Part shown: piece by piece, positions 18,993 to 28,029 of the stretch
Layout of the letters: each line of letters begins with the position of its first letter
Numbering within the stretch: the stretch's first letter is position 1
Origin: an uncultured Draconibacterium sp.
GTDB lineage: Bacteria; Bacteroidota; Bacteroidia; Bacteroidales; Prolixibacteraceae
Reading direction: 5' to 3'
Length of the DNA stretch: 64,000 nt
Assembly: GCF_963675585.1 (NCBI RefSeq)
Contig: NZ_OY776411.1
Location: 873,001-937,000, forward strand
Translations under genes and position numbers: made by a program
The notes under the pieces: generated by a model
Database searches by the model: none
What the model was told of the DNA's origin: nothing
What the model saw: the letters and a program-made list of their open reading frames with translations, nothing else

Positions 18993-19874
18993 CTATTTCG
19001 CATCAACTGCCTCGCGTACTTTACAAATATGCCCGGGAGTTGTACCGCAACAACCACCAATAATATTGGCGCCGGCAGCAATAATTTTTGGAACCAGAGT
19101 TGCCATTTCATCCGGAGTTTCCGGGAAAACAGTTTCGCCATCCTGGTACATTGGCATTCCGGCATTTGCATGCACCAAAATCGGAATTTCGGCATTTGCT
19201 TTTCTTATTTCTTCCACAATCCCAATCATGTCGGCGATACCATTACCGCAGTTGGCACCAATTAGTTCTGCTCCGGCATCAATTAAAGTATTCACCATGT
19301 CGGTTGGTGCAATGCCCATCATCGAACGAAATTCGCCATCAAGGGTTTTTTCAAAAGTCATTGTACAAAAAACCTCGCAGCTTGTATTTTCCTTTGCTGC
19401 TTTAATGGCAAGTCGTGCCTCATCAAGGTCGGTCATGGTTTCAATCATAATGGCATCCACTCCGCCGGCTTCCAATCCTTCCACCTGGGTTTTAAAGGCT
19501 GCGTATAAATCATCCTCGCTAACTTCGCCCATCATTAAAATCTTTCCGGTTGGCCCCACCGAACCAAGTACAAATTTATCGCCCGCGGCTTTCCGGCTAA
19601 TTTCGGCAGAAGCCTTGTTTAGCTCAAAAACTTTGTCGGCCAATCCATACTTTTCAACTTTATAAACCGTGCCGCCAAAACTGTTTGTTTCAATCATATC
19701 GGCGCCCGACTCAATGTAACTTTGTGCAATGTCCAGCACATCATCGGCATGCGTTAGGTTCCATTCTTCGGGACACTCTCCGGGTTTCATCCCTTTTTGT
19801 TGCAAAAATGTACCCCAGGCTCCATCGGAAACCAATATCTTGCCGGCTTTTATTTGATCGATTATTTTTCCCAT
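18993..19874 (-). CDS. homocysteine S-methyltransferase (MetH N-terminal-domain type)
   Basis: Transfers a methyl group to homocysteine, probably from a methylated corrinoid protein, to make methionine. The 293-residue TIM barrel has the DGAWGTFLQQKG start, the ETNSFGG strand, and the three zinc-ligand cysteines C209 (GANCGNG) and C275-C276 (GGCCGTTPGH) that activate homocysteine. It equals the first domain of cobalamin-dependent methionine synthase but lacks the folate, cobalamin and reactivation domains. The separate corrinoid carrier at 21857 could supply the missing part. About 125 bases with repeats separate it from the upstream methyltransferase. Confidence 0.9.
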   Translation of the reverse strand: MGKIIDQIKAGKILVSDGAWGTFLQQKGMKPGECPEEWNLTHADDVLDIAQSYIESGADMIETNSFGGTVYKVEKYGLADKVFELNKASAEISRKAAGDKFVLGSVGPTGKILMMGEVSEDDLYAAFKTQVEGLEAGGVDAIMIETMTDLDEARLAIKAAKENTSCEVFCTMTFEKTLDGEFRSMMGIAPTDMVNTLIDAGAELIGANCGNGIADMIGIVEEIRKANAEIPILVHANAGMPMYQDGETVFPETPDEMATLVPKIIAAGANIIGGCCGTTPGHICKVREAVDAK

Positions 19875-19886
19875 AACTAAACAATC

Positions 19887-19982
19887 CTTTGTGAAACTTT
19901 ATGTTTTTCTCTTTGTGAAACTTTGTGGTAAAATTTCTTAACCACCAAGAACACGAAGGTTTTTCGCAAAGTAACGCAAAGG
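19887..19982. repeat. CTTTGTGAAACTTT direct copies and imperfect inverted repeat
   Basis: Two direct copies of CTTTGTGAAACTTT(A/G)TG start at 19887 and 19911 (24 bases apart). They are followed by TGGTAAAATTTCTTAACCA and an imperfect inverted counterpart (ACCACCAAGAACACGAAGG, then TTTTCGCAAAG, at about 19940-19982). It resembles a dispersed intergenic repeat known to me from Bacteroidota genomes by its CACGAAGG and GCAAAG parts, unverified. Confidence 0.5.
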
Positions 19983-19998
19983 ATTTTAAATATCAATT

Positions 19999-21618
19999 TT
20001 ACAATTCTTTAATCCACTCCTTCATTACCTCCAGCGAAGGTTCTGCTCCTTCCGATTTTAGTTTGTAATTTACGGTAACCACAGCCGGTCCTTTTGAAAC
20101 CCCGTAATTCGCCATTTCTTTTTTATCCGAAATTACTTTTACCAGCACGTCTTTCCCCAGTTCGGTAATTGCCCGGTGTAAATTTTGTTTTAAACCTTTG
20201 CACTCTTCGGTATCGTCGCAAAGCAACAAAATCTCGCTTTTCTTTTGCTGAATTTTTAAGCGCAGTTTTTTATTGATACGTTTTTGAATAGCGGCCACCA
20301 ACTCAGCCCTGGGCGGAATTTGCGAAACAAAAGCTATTTTACCATCGATACAAATGGTAGGTATGTTCTTCACCATTAACGACGACATAAATGTTACCGC
20401 ATCCATTTTTTTAATGGCATGTTCGCGCCACTCCACAACTCCTTCAAATTGTGGTGCCACTTTTTTAACGGCTTCAACCATGTATTGGCACGGCGCACAC
20501 GATTCAGAATCGAGTGTAATAATGTCGACAATTACTTTATCGGCCTGGCCATAATCTTTCATATTAAAGATTTCAAGCGTGCTTTCCTTTTTCTCCAAAG
20601 CACGCACCACATCTTGTTTGTATGGGTCGTGAACCAGTTCGCTAACCGCTTTTATATTTGCCGGAGGAGTGTCCATTGGTAAATCGCAACCGGGTGCTAG
20701 AATAAAACCTTTTTTGCCACCCATATCCAGACATTCCATGGCATTTTCGCGCGAATCATCTTCGTTACCCATTAACAATACCACGGTCAGTTTCATGTTT
20801 CCGCCAAAACTGATGCCCTTTTTCAAGGCGATTTCTTTTACAAAATCAAGTGGAATATTTTCGTCGATTGAAACATTATCGGGTTTGCAGTTACACATGG
20901 CTTCGATGTTTTGTTGCGCATGGCCACAAACAAAAAACGAACTGAGTTTTTCCCTTTTTCGCACAAAATCAAAGATTTCGGTACAATAGGGCGTAACAAA
21001 GGTTTCAAAAGTCATCGGATCAATTTGGCTGGTCATCGGATCAACCACTGCAATTATATCGCAACCTGCATCCAACAAATATTCCGACATTTTAAGCCCA
21101 ACTTTTGTACAAAACTCCATCACTGCATTTACTTCATCCGGAGCTTCAAATAATTTCATAAAAATATCGGTTCCCATAAGGTGAAGCGCCAAGGTAAAAG
21201 GCCCGGTAATTAAACCATAAAGTGCCACTTCTGGATATTTTTTCCGCAAAATTTTGGTTGCCTCCACACATACCGGGATACGACCATCGGTAATTTCCGG
21301 TACTTTTAAATGGGCCAAATTTGTTCCGTATGCCAACGGATGAGAAACAACAGCCGGTGGATTGTGCGGTGCCCACTGCAAATTGCATCCCAAGATTTCA
21401 GCTTCAATTTGCAAATCAAAAACCACAGGAACTCCATCAGGGTTGTACTCTTCGATGGATTTGCTAACACCTTTTACAATTTCATCTGTCGATTTCAGAT
21501 ATGTTTCGGCATCAACTCCGGTTAAATATCCACCATGCACACCCACAAACGGCACCCATGGTACACGCTCCACTTCTTCAAGAGCAAATGCCTTTTTTAT
21601 AAGTTCTAATCCTTTCAT
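19999..21618 (-). CDS. URO-D-fold corrinoid methyltransferase fused to thioredoxin-like domains
   Basis: A 539-residue fusion. Residues 1-345 form a uroporphyrinogen-decarboxylase-like barrel of the MtaA/CmuA methyltransferase kind (VPFVGVHGGYLTG, YGLITGPFTLALHLMG, DPMTSQIDPMTF, SSFFVCGHAQQNI, LAPGCDLPMDTPPANI), the fold that moves methyl groups to or from corrinoid proteins. Residues 355-450 form a thioredoxin/glutaredoxin-like domain with a CxxC site C374-A-P-C377 and a cis-Pro-like segment IPTICIDGKIAF. Residues 455-539 look like a second, cysteine-poor thioredoxin-like domain ending in a cis-Pro-like GPAVV. The usual proteins of this family stop near residue 345. Together with the corrinoid carrier upstream and homocysteine methyltransferase downstream it suggests methyl transfer from an unknown donor to methionine. 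Confidence 0.85.
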   Translation of the reverse strand: MKGLELIKKAFALEEVERVPWVPFVGVHGGYLTGVDAETYLKSTDEIVKGVSKSIEEYNPDGVPVVFDLQIEAEILGCNLQWAPHNPPAVVSHPLAYGTNLAHLKVPEITDGRIPVCVEATKILRKKYPEVALYGLITGPFTLALHLMGTDIFMKLFEAPDEVNAVMEFCTKVGLKMSEYLLDAGCDIIAVVDPMTSQIDPMTFETFVTPYCTEIFDFVRKREKLSSFFVCGHAQQNIEAMCNCKPDNVSIDENIPLDFVKEIALKKGISFGGNMKLTVVLLMGNEDDSRENAMECLDMGGKKGFILAPGCDLPMDTPPANIKAVSELVHDPYKQDVVRALEKKESTLEIFNMKDYGQADKVIVDIITLDSESCAPCQYMVEAVKKVAPQFEGVVEWREHAIKKMDAVTFMSSLMVKNIPTICIDGKIAFVSQIPPRAELVAAIQKRINKKLRLKIQQKKSEILLLCDDTEECKGLKQNLHRAITELGKDVLVKVISDKKEMANYGVSKGPAVVTVNYKLKSEGAEPSLEVMKEWIKEL

Positions 21619-21856
21619 TGTATTTTTAATATTTAGATTTATAGATTCTCAGACTTTGGGATTTTGTTTTTGATTAGCAGACTTTATCGTTATTCTATTC
21701 GCGGATTTGTATCATAAAAGTTCAGATATACCACTCACATTTTAAGAAATTTCATTCCTTAATTAACTGTTTTTCAGATGCATCAGAAATATATCCGAGG
21801 GTGAAAAATCTATTCTTTATCCTTAATCTGAAAGTCCAAAAATCTACCCATCCGGT

Positions 21857-22525
21857 TTATGCCACCTGCGAATTCAGATACTCTACCAAACCCTGCGGAT
21901 CGGCAGAATAAGCATCGGCGCCAATTTTTTCACAGAAATCGGCGGTAACAGGAGCTCCTCCAACTGCAATTTTTGTGTTCGGTAATGCCTCGCGAATTGC
22001 TTTGGTAATTTTTTCCATGCTTGCCATTGTAGTTGTCAACAACGCCGACAAACCAACAAATGCGTTTTCGTGTTCTTTTAAAGCAGCAATAAATTTCTCT
22101 GCTTTTACATCGGTACCAAGATCGACTACCTTCCAACCATTGCCTTCAACCATCATCGAAACCAGGTTTTTACCAATGTCGTGCAAATCGCCTTCAACTG
22201 TTCCGATAATAAATGTGCCTTTTTGTTTTACTTCGCCCGATAAAAAGAAAGGCTTCAAATGTACCATAGCTGTGCTCATTGCCTTGGCCGACATTAAAAC
22301 CTGGGGAACAAAAACTTTGTTTTCGCGAAATTTCACGCCAACTTTTTGCATACCAACCATTAATCCTTCGGTTAAAATATCCTGTGCTACAATTCCTTCT
22401 TCAATGGCTTGTTTTGTAAGCTCGTCGGCACCATCCTGTCCTTTCATTTGCGGAGGAAACGGAGCCGCTTTATTGATCTTTCCAAATTCTACACAATCGG
22501 CAATTTTTGATAATAATTCGCTCAT
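21857..22525 (-). CDS. corrinoid (B12-binding) methyl-carrier protein
   Basis: A 222-residue methyl carrier of the MtbC/MtaC type. An N-terminal four-helix cap (residues 1-90, ending VLMSAKAMSTAM) precedes a B12-binding Rossmann domain with the signature DLHDIG, whose H115 should be the lower axial cobalt ligand, then VGLSALLTTTM and GGAPVTADFCEKIGADAY. Such proteins shuttle methyl groups between two methyltransferases. It is the first gene of the minus-strand group, divergent from an AraC regulator 134 bases away, with 238 gene-free bases between it and the URO-D fusion. No reactivating ATPase (RamA/RACE) is encoded in the window. Confidence 0.93.
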   Translation of the reverse strand: MSELLSKIADCVEFGKINKAAPFPPQMKGQDGADELTKQAIEEGIVAQDILTEGLMVGMQKVGVKFRENKVFVPQVLMSAKAMSTAMVHLKPFFLSGEVKQKGTFIIGTVEGDLHDIGKNLVSMMVEGNGWKVVDLGTDVKAEKFIAALKEHENAFVGLSALLTTTMASMEKITKAIREALPNTKIAVGGAPVTADFCEKIGADAYSADPQGLVEYLNSQVA

Positions 22526-22563
22526 GGTTTAAAATAAGTTTTCTTAATGATTTTGATTTTGGA

Positions 22564-22591
22564 CAAAATTATCTGAGATTCTATTCTCAAA
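22564..22591 (-). promoter_or_regulatory. possible promoter of corrinoid gene group
   Basis: On the minus strand TAATTTTG at 22564-22571 fits TAnnTTTG, with TTTG at 22588-22591. The 16-base spacer is shorter than the usual 19-20, so the match is only suggestive. It lies 39 bases before the corrinoid gene start, in the region shared with the AraC gene. Confidence 0.33.
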
Positions 22592-22659
22592 AAATAGTAT
22601 TTTCTTTGAAAAAGATGTAATATATTACTTTATTTGGTTTTTGGAAATCCATTTAGTTG

Positions 22660-23520
22660 ATGCACAAAGAAATCAGATATTATAAAATTCCGGCGCCTTT
22701 GGTTGAAGAACAAAAAAACAGGTCGTTAACCCGAGACCTCTATTTAACCGAAACGGGCGAGATTGGAGTGGAACAAGGAACAATTTGGGATTTGGAGCAG
22801 CAACTTGACAATTGCATGCTGGCCTATTGTACAAAAGGTAGCGGTATTGTACAAATTACCGGAGAGCAAATTCCGGTTTCTGATGATCAGTTTTTTATAA
22901 TCCCAAAAGGAGGAAAATTCAAATATTACTCGGAGTGGAATGTAAGCAGCCACTTTTTAGTAGCCCATTTTGGAGGAGCCAAGGCACAACAAATGGGCAA
23001 AGAGTTTTCATTGGTTCGAAATCTTATTCCTTCGGTAAATAACATGGTTGCCAACCGCGAAATGCTTTTTGATGAAATTTTTAATAACCTTTCGAAAGGC
23101 TTTCACGATGAAAACCTGGAATACGTAAATTTCTGTTTTGCACATTTACTGGCCACCTTTGTGTACGCCAACAAAACCAGCGATGATATTGCTGATGAAT
23201 CGAGTCCGGTTGTGCGGCGCGCCATCAATTATTTAAACCGAAACCTGGATAAAAAGCTAACTTTAAACAAACTTGCCACCGAAGTAGGCTACTCACCCAC
23301 CTATCTCAGCACGCTTTTTAAAAAGGAAACCAACTACTCGCCCATCAGTTATTTCTCTCATTTGAAAATATTAAAAGCTTGCGAATTTCTCGATTACACC
23401 GCCATGAAAATCAAAGAAATATCGTTTAAACTGGGTTATACCGACCCCTACTACTTTACAAAAGACTTTACAAAAAAAATGGGTTTGTCACCTCGTAATT
23501 ACAGGAACAGAATAAGTTAA
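22660..23520 (+). CDS. AraC-family transcriptional regulator
   Basis: A 286-residue regulator: an N-terminal cupin-like sensing half (residues 30-110, with IWDLEQQLDN and FFIIPKGGKFKYYSEW) and a C-terminal AraC domain with two helix-turn-helix units (LTLNKLATEVGYSPTYLS and MKIKEISFKLGYTDPYYF, closing with MGLSPRNYRN). The first codon of the longer frame is TTG; the adjacent ATG at 22660 is the better start. Because it is divergent from the corrinoid methyl-transfer genes, it probably controls them in response to a small molecule, perhaps the methyl donor; this is inference from position. Confidence 0.9.
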   Translation: MHKEIRYYKIPAPLVEEQKNRSLTRDLYLTETGEIGVEQGTIWDLEQQLDNCMLAYCTKGSGIVQITGEQIPVSDDQFFIIPKGGKFKYYSEWNVSSHFLVAHFGGAKAQQMGKEFSLVRNLIPSVNNMVANREMLFDEIFNNLSKGFHDENLEYVNFCFAHLLATFVYANKTSDDIADESSPVVRRAINYLNRNLDKKLTLNKLATEVGYSPTYLSTLFKKETNYSPISYFSHLKILKACEFLDYTAMKIKEISFKLGYTDPYYFTKDFTKKMGLSPRNYRNRIS

Positions 23521-23670
23521 AATTGAAAAATTGAAGTATTATATTTTGTTTGAATACAATAATTGCCGTAAATTTCATGTTAAAGCTTGAACAAGATTTA
23601 GATAAACAATTTATGTTTAAGACTGTTCCTTCTGAAAGATTAACATAACGCAAACATTAATTCAATTATT

Positions 23671-24108
23671 ATGAAAAAGGTATTACTGGTATTAGCAATT
23701 GCAATTGCTTCAGTTGCATTTAGCAACGCACAGGAACTTGGAGTACGATTTGGAGATATATCAGGTGGAAATGTAGCCATTGACGGAATTTTTTCTACCG
23801 GACAGTTTAGCCGTGTACACGCCGATTTATCGATTGGCGACGGAGTAGGAATAGATTTAATTTGGGATTTTTTATACAGACCACTTGGCGACGAAGCTTT
23901 TAACTGGTATGTTGGAGTTGGTCCGTATATGCAAATTGACGATCCGTTTTGGTTAGGAGTTGCAGGTGAAATTGGAATGGAATATCGATTTAACAGTGTT
24001 CCGATAGCACTTGGTATTGACTACCGGCCATCGATAAGTATTATTGAAGAAACAGATTTTCATGCCGGCGGATTCGGATTTAACATCCGCTACCGTTTTG
24101 GCGAATAA
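23671..24108 (+). CDS. small secreted beta-barrel-like protein, function unknown
   Basis: A 145-residue protein with a clear signal peptide (MKKVLLVLAIAIASVAFSNAQ). The mature part is rich in alternating Gly/aromatic strands (LGVRFGDISGG, WYVGVGPYMQID, GEIGMEYRF, ALGIDYRPS, GFGFNIRYRFGE) and ends in an aromatic-x-Phe-Gly-Glu pattern, which suggests a small outer-membrane barrel. No named family recognised. It is monocistronic and shares a terminator with the convergent tamB. Confidence 0.78.
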   Translation: MKKVLLVLAIAIASVAFSNAQELGVRFGDISGGNVAIDGIFSTGQFSRVHADLSIGDGVGIDLIWDFLYRPLGDEAFNWYVGVGPYMQIDDPFWLGVAGEIGMEYRFNSVPIALGIDYRPSISIIEETDFHAGGFGFNIRYRFGE

Positions 24109-24130
24109 AACAGCACGAAATGTTTAATAA

Positions 24131-24164
24131 AAGGAATAAAGTGGTTTTACTTTATTCCTTTTTT
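24131..24164. terminator. terminator between barrel protein gene and tamB
   Basis: Twelve-base-pair stem AAGGAATAAAGT / ACTTTATTCCTT with T6 on the plus-strand side and A/T-rich bases on the other. The tamB stop codon (TTA at 24152-24154 as read on the plus strand) and its last lysine/glutamate codons lie inside the stem. Confidence 0.8.
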
Positions 24165-27100
24165 ATGCCCTGAACCGGACGATCAACTTCTTGTTCAAAT
24201 TTCAGAATAACATCCATACCCGACTCTTTTGAACTGCCGCTTTGCAAACGCAAAAACAATTTCTCGTTTAATTCATATTCCAGAATAATTGATTCGGGTG
24301 TTATCTCGTCACCATCAACCTCTCCAAATCCGCGTTGATAAATCACAAAAAGATCGTTGGTGATGTATTTACCCACAACAAATGCGGCACTTTGCCAGTT
24401 TTCGGTGGCAGTTACTTCAATCATATCGAGATTAAATTGCGTACCTATGGTTTTACTTAACTGCGAAGTAACCAGGCTGGTAACCGCATTTGATCCAACC
24501 GATCCAAGTATTCCGTTTTGAGCACCGTATCCAATTTCATCGCTGGTGGCACCAAATATTAAAATCGATACACCATCGGTTTCTGTTATTTCTGTCCCAT
24601 CCAACACAAATGTAATATCCGGTTCCGAAAGTTCACCGCTTATTCGCAAATTCAGGTAACGTTTTTCCTTATCCATTCCTCTAAAAACATACTCGGTTTC
24701 AATGTTTAATGTCGGATCAAAATCTTCTCCTCCCTGAAAAACAATCTGACTTTCGGTGATATTCAGCTTCCTTCCGTACAGAATATAATATCCTCTAACC
24801 ACATCAACATTCCCAAATATTTCGAAATAAGGCCCGGTTTTTACAATCTCCAACTCACCATTTAACTCAATCCGCATATCGTTGGTTCTTATCCAGGTAT
24901 TCTTCGGAATTTCTACGTTTAACCTGCCCGTTAACTGCTCCGTAAATTTATTGTTGTTTCTGTCTTCATTTTTCTCTCTTGCTGGTGCTCCCGTGTTTAT
25001 TACAAGCGAGTCGGCAGGATTTCTTAAAGCTTCAACCAAAAGAGGAACATCGTGTTCAATATCCGTTTTTCCATCCGACATAAGTGCGGGCAAAAAGATA
25101 TCCGAACGTATAACTTTTACCTTTCCTCCAAACTCGGGATTTTTTTCACCCGTTTTTATAAACGTTTTGGCATCGATTAATACTTCATAGTTTCGGTGTT
25201 TGGTAACAAAAAACTTATTGGCATCGAGCTGCAACGAAGAACTTGTAATAGTTCCTGCAATAATGGTCGAATCAAATTCAACCTCGCCTGTAACAGATAT
25301 TAAACCACCTTTTTGATGTATTAAAAATGTATCGAGCTGAATTTTATTGCCCTCGAATTTCACGTTGGCTTTAATGTCGTTGTAATCAATTCCCAGATTA
25401 TTGTTTATGTATTTTCCACGATCAATGCCTAAATAACCGTTTATTAATGGATTTTCAATTTCACCGCTTGCATTAATCTTCCCGTTTATTACTCCTTTTA
25501 TACTATCGTCGGGCATGTACGAAGTAATTATTTCGGACAAATCGAGTGACTTAATATATAAGTCGGCGTTAAATTCTGACGGCAGATCATATATAAACTC
25601 CAGCGAATCGATGGATACTTTAAAAGGAGCACTAAGCGAAGCATTAAAAGTTTCACCAAACTCAGGAATACTAAGCTCGGCACTTCCCAGTTCATTTTCG
25701 TAGGTAAAATCCGATTCGATGGAAGAAACGGAATAAGGTCCAAAAACGGGATCAACAAGCTGAGCATTTCCCTTAATTACGGGTTTTAACGATGAACCAC
25801 GAATGGACAAATTTCCGTTAAATAATCCTTTCAGAGAATCTTCGCTCTCCATAAAGCGATTCAACAAACTCAGGTCAAAATGTTTAATAAGCACTTCAAA
25901 CCGGTTGCTGTCGGTATTCGAAATGCTTCCATTTGCTTCCAAGAGAAAATCATCCTGGTTTCGGTCTTTTAGTTCTAAATTTTCAATGTTTAATCTGTCG
26001 TACCCGTAAAGTCTCACTTTCATGGTATCGGGTAAATAGTAGTCCGACAAAATTGTTTTTGCCTCAAAACTATGAACATCAATCGCCATTGTATCGCCAA
26101 TATTAAACTGAGTGGCTGCAGAAACACTAAATGATTCATCCACAAACACCCTTGCAGCTAAATCAATATTTCCTTCAACATACCCAAAATCAACATTTGC
26201 AGAATCCAACAACAAAGAACCGCTGCTCAGATTATAAGCACTCGAATTTACTTTTACAATTACTGAATCCTCCACAGCAACAAGGTAATTGCCCTTTGCT
26301 GTTTCAAGTTTTGCTGAATATCCATCGGCATTAAAAATTGACACATCACCGTTAACTTTTAATGTGCTTACCGGCCCGTATACTGTCCCTTTTGTTGTTG
26401 CCGAATCAAAAGTGACGGGTAATTCCACGAAAGGTTTTATTACATCGAGATTATGAATTTGTGCCGTATATGAGGAATTTAAAAACAGTGAATCAAGCGA
26501 TAAAGTACCGTCGCCCATAATTTCGCCTCCGGGCGCGAAAGCATTTAGCGAATCAAAGCTTACAACGTTGTTCTTTAGTTGTACCAAGGCCGTTAAACTA
26601 TCGAAAGGCAAACTGTAAATTGTGCTGCTTTTAAAGTTTATACGTGCTTTTGCAAAAATATCATTGCTGTTTACTCCCTCTCCTTCGGCATCAAGAGTTC
26701 CGTCAAATTTTGTGTCGATCAGTTCCGGAACAAACGAAGTAATGTTTAAATCGTCGCCAACAACATGTACTTCATATTTTGGTTTGGTACTTATACTGGT
26801 TAACCGGCCTTCCAGACTCAAATCTCCCAGTGCCGATTTCAACCCAACTTTTGCATCAACACTATCGGCATTGTACAAACCGGATACCACTAAACTGTCG
26901 ATATTAAATCCATTGTATTTCGACCGTTTTAGTTCTCCGGCAACCTTGGCCGATGTTTTAAAGTTCAACAAATCGGGCCCGCTTAGCTTAAAATTTCCGT
27001 TCAATAATCCGGAATGCCCCGCTACCTCAATCCATTCTTTGGTTTTAAAATTAGTGAACAACAAGGTAGTGGAATACGAAACAGTTTCTTTCTGACTGAT

Positions 27101-28024
27101 TAATTCAGAAAGCTTATCCATCGAAAACTCTGCCCGAAGCGATTGATTATTGTGTTGCAGTTCGGCCCACGCAAAAACAGAATCGTTACTGGTTTCAAAA
27201 TTTGCATTTACAGCCGGCGAGCACAACAGTTTAAATGTTGGAAGAAAAATGGCCAGGTCCTTATTACTTATTTTTCCATTTGTAACATTCGCATTCATAT
27301 TTTCAGATGAAAGATATTCTCCTTCAAAATCCAGGTTCGATTCTCCGGCAACAAAACGTAAACTGTCGATCTGTATTCCGTTTTTATCCATCGTGTAAAC
27401 GCCACTCAGATTCTTCAATTCAACAAACGGATTTTCGGTTTTGAGATAAAAAGTATCGAGCCTGACTTTTGTTTTTACGTCGCTGTACTCGCCACTGGCC
27501 CGAAGATTTATATCTGTTGTTTTTGTGGGAATAAATTTTGAAAACGAAGAAACAGAGAGCTTTCCATCACGGATTTCAACACTTTTAACATCAACAGTAT
27601 ATGCAAATGCATTGCTTGCACTGCCCGTATTTTCGGATTCGCTTTTTACATTCGACGCCAGGTTCCATGTACTATCTTTCTTCTGCCAAAGCCTGATTTG
27701 TGGTTTATCTAATATTAGCGAATCAATTTGAATAACTTTGTGCCTTAGCGGAAGCAATTTGTAATTCAACTTTAGCATTTCCAATGACACAACAGTTGAA
27801 TCATTGTCAGTAAAATGAACCTTGTGCACCTCTAAATGATTGTACCAGTTTCCCTCAATCTTCTCCACTTCGAGCGTTAAGTTCAACTGCTTTTCCAGAA
27901 TATTAACAAGCTGTTGTTTTGCCTTTTCTTTAAAAAATGCCGTTTGTGTAAACAACAGTAATGCAACAAGCAGTAGAATAAATCCTACCGGAATAAACAA
28001 CAAATATTTCCACTTATTTCGCAT
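24152..28024 (-). CDS. tamB: translocation and assembly module TamB-like protein (DUF490)
   Basis: A 1290-residue AsmA/TamB-type protein anchored by one N-terminal membrane segment (residues 8-28, YLLFIPVGFILLLVALLLF). The rest is a long beta-rich, repetitive periplasmic region of the kind that forms a lipid- or hydrophobic-groove bridge, ending in the conserved DUF490/TamB_C domain (about residues 900-1270). Conserved pieces there include LNVEIPKNTWIRTNDMRIEL, GYYILYGRKLNI, FQGGEDFDPTLNIETEY and IGTQFNLDMIEV. It works with the TamA/BamA-type pore encoded directly upstream (5 bases between genes) in outer-membrane biogenesis or phospholipid transport. Confidence 0.93.
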   Translation of the reverse strand: MRNKWKYLLFIPVGFILLLVALLLFTQTAFFKEKAKQQLVNILEKQLNLTLEVEKIEGNWYNHLEVHKVHFTDNDSTVVSLEMLKLNYKLLPLRHKVIQIDSLILDKPQIRLWQKKDSTWNLASNVKSESENTGSASNAFAYTVDVKSVEIRDGKLSVSSFSKFIPTKTTDINLRASGEYSDVKTKVRLDTFYLKTENPFVELKNLSGVYTMDKNGIQIDSLRFVAGESNLDFEGEYLSSENMNANVTNGKISNKDLAIFLPTFKLLCSPAVNANFETSNDSVFAWAELQHNNQSLRAEFSMDKLSELISQKETVSYSTTLLFTNFKTKEWIEVAGHSGLLNGNFKLSGPDLLNFKTSAKVAGELKRSKYNGFNIDSLVVSGLYNADSVDAKVGLKSALGDLSLEGRLTSISTKPKYEVHVVGDDLNITSFVPELIDTKFDGTLDAEGEGVNSNDIFAKARINFKSSTIYSLPFDSLTALVQLKNNVVSFDSLNAFAPGGEIMGDGTLSLDSLFLNSSYTAQIHNLDVIKPFVELPVTFDSATTKGTVYGPVSTLKVNGDVSIFNADGYSAKLETAKGNYLVAVEDSVIVKVNSSAYNLSSGSLLLDSANVDFGYVEGNIDLAARVFVDESFSVSAATQFNIGDTMAIDVHSFEAKTILSDYYLPDTMKVRLYGYDRLNIENLELKDRNQDDFLLEANGSISNTDSNRFEVLIKHFDLSLLNRFMESEDSLKGLFNGNLSIRGSSLKPVIKGNAQLVDPVFGPYSVSSIESDFTYENELGSAELSIPEFGETFNASLSAPFKVSIDSLEFIYDLPSEFNADLYIKSLDLSEIITSYMPDDSIKGVINGKINASGEIENPLINGYLGIDRGKYINNNLGIDYNDIKANVKFEGNKIQLDTFLIHQKGGLISVTGEVEFDSTIIAGTITSSSLQLDANKFFVTKHRNYEVLIDAKTFIKTGEKNPEFGGKVKVIRSDIFLPALMSDGKTDIEHDVPLLVEALRNPADSLVINTGAPAREKNEDRNNNKFTEQLTGRLNVEIPKNTWIRTNDMRIELNGELEIVKTGPYFEIFGNVDVVRGYYILYGRKLNITESQIVFQGGEDFDPTLNIETEYVFRGMDKEKRYLNLRISGELSEPDITFVLDGTEITETDGVSILIFGATSDEIGYGAQNGILGSVGSNAVTSLVTSQLSKTIGTQFNLDMIEVTATENWQSAAFVVGKYITNDLFVIYQRGFGEVDGDEITPESIILEYELNEKLFLRLQSGSSKESGMDVILKFEQEVDRPVQGIKKE

Positions 28025-28029
28025 TACAG

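Noticed and set aside
22526-22659. Cobalamin riboswitch upstream of the corrinoid genes
   Set aside because: The gap is only 134 bases, AT-rich, and lacks the B12-box and the long stems expected.
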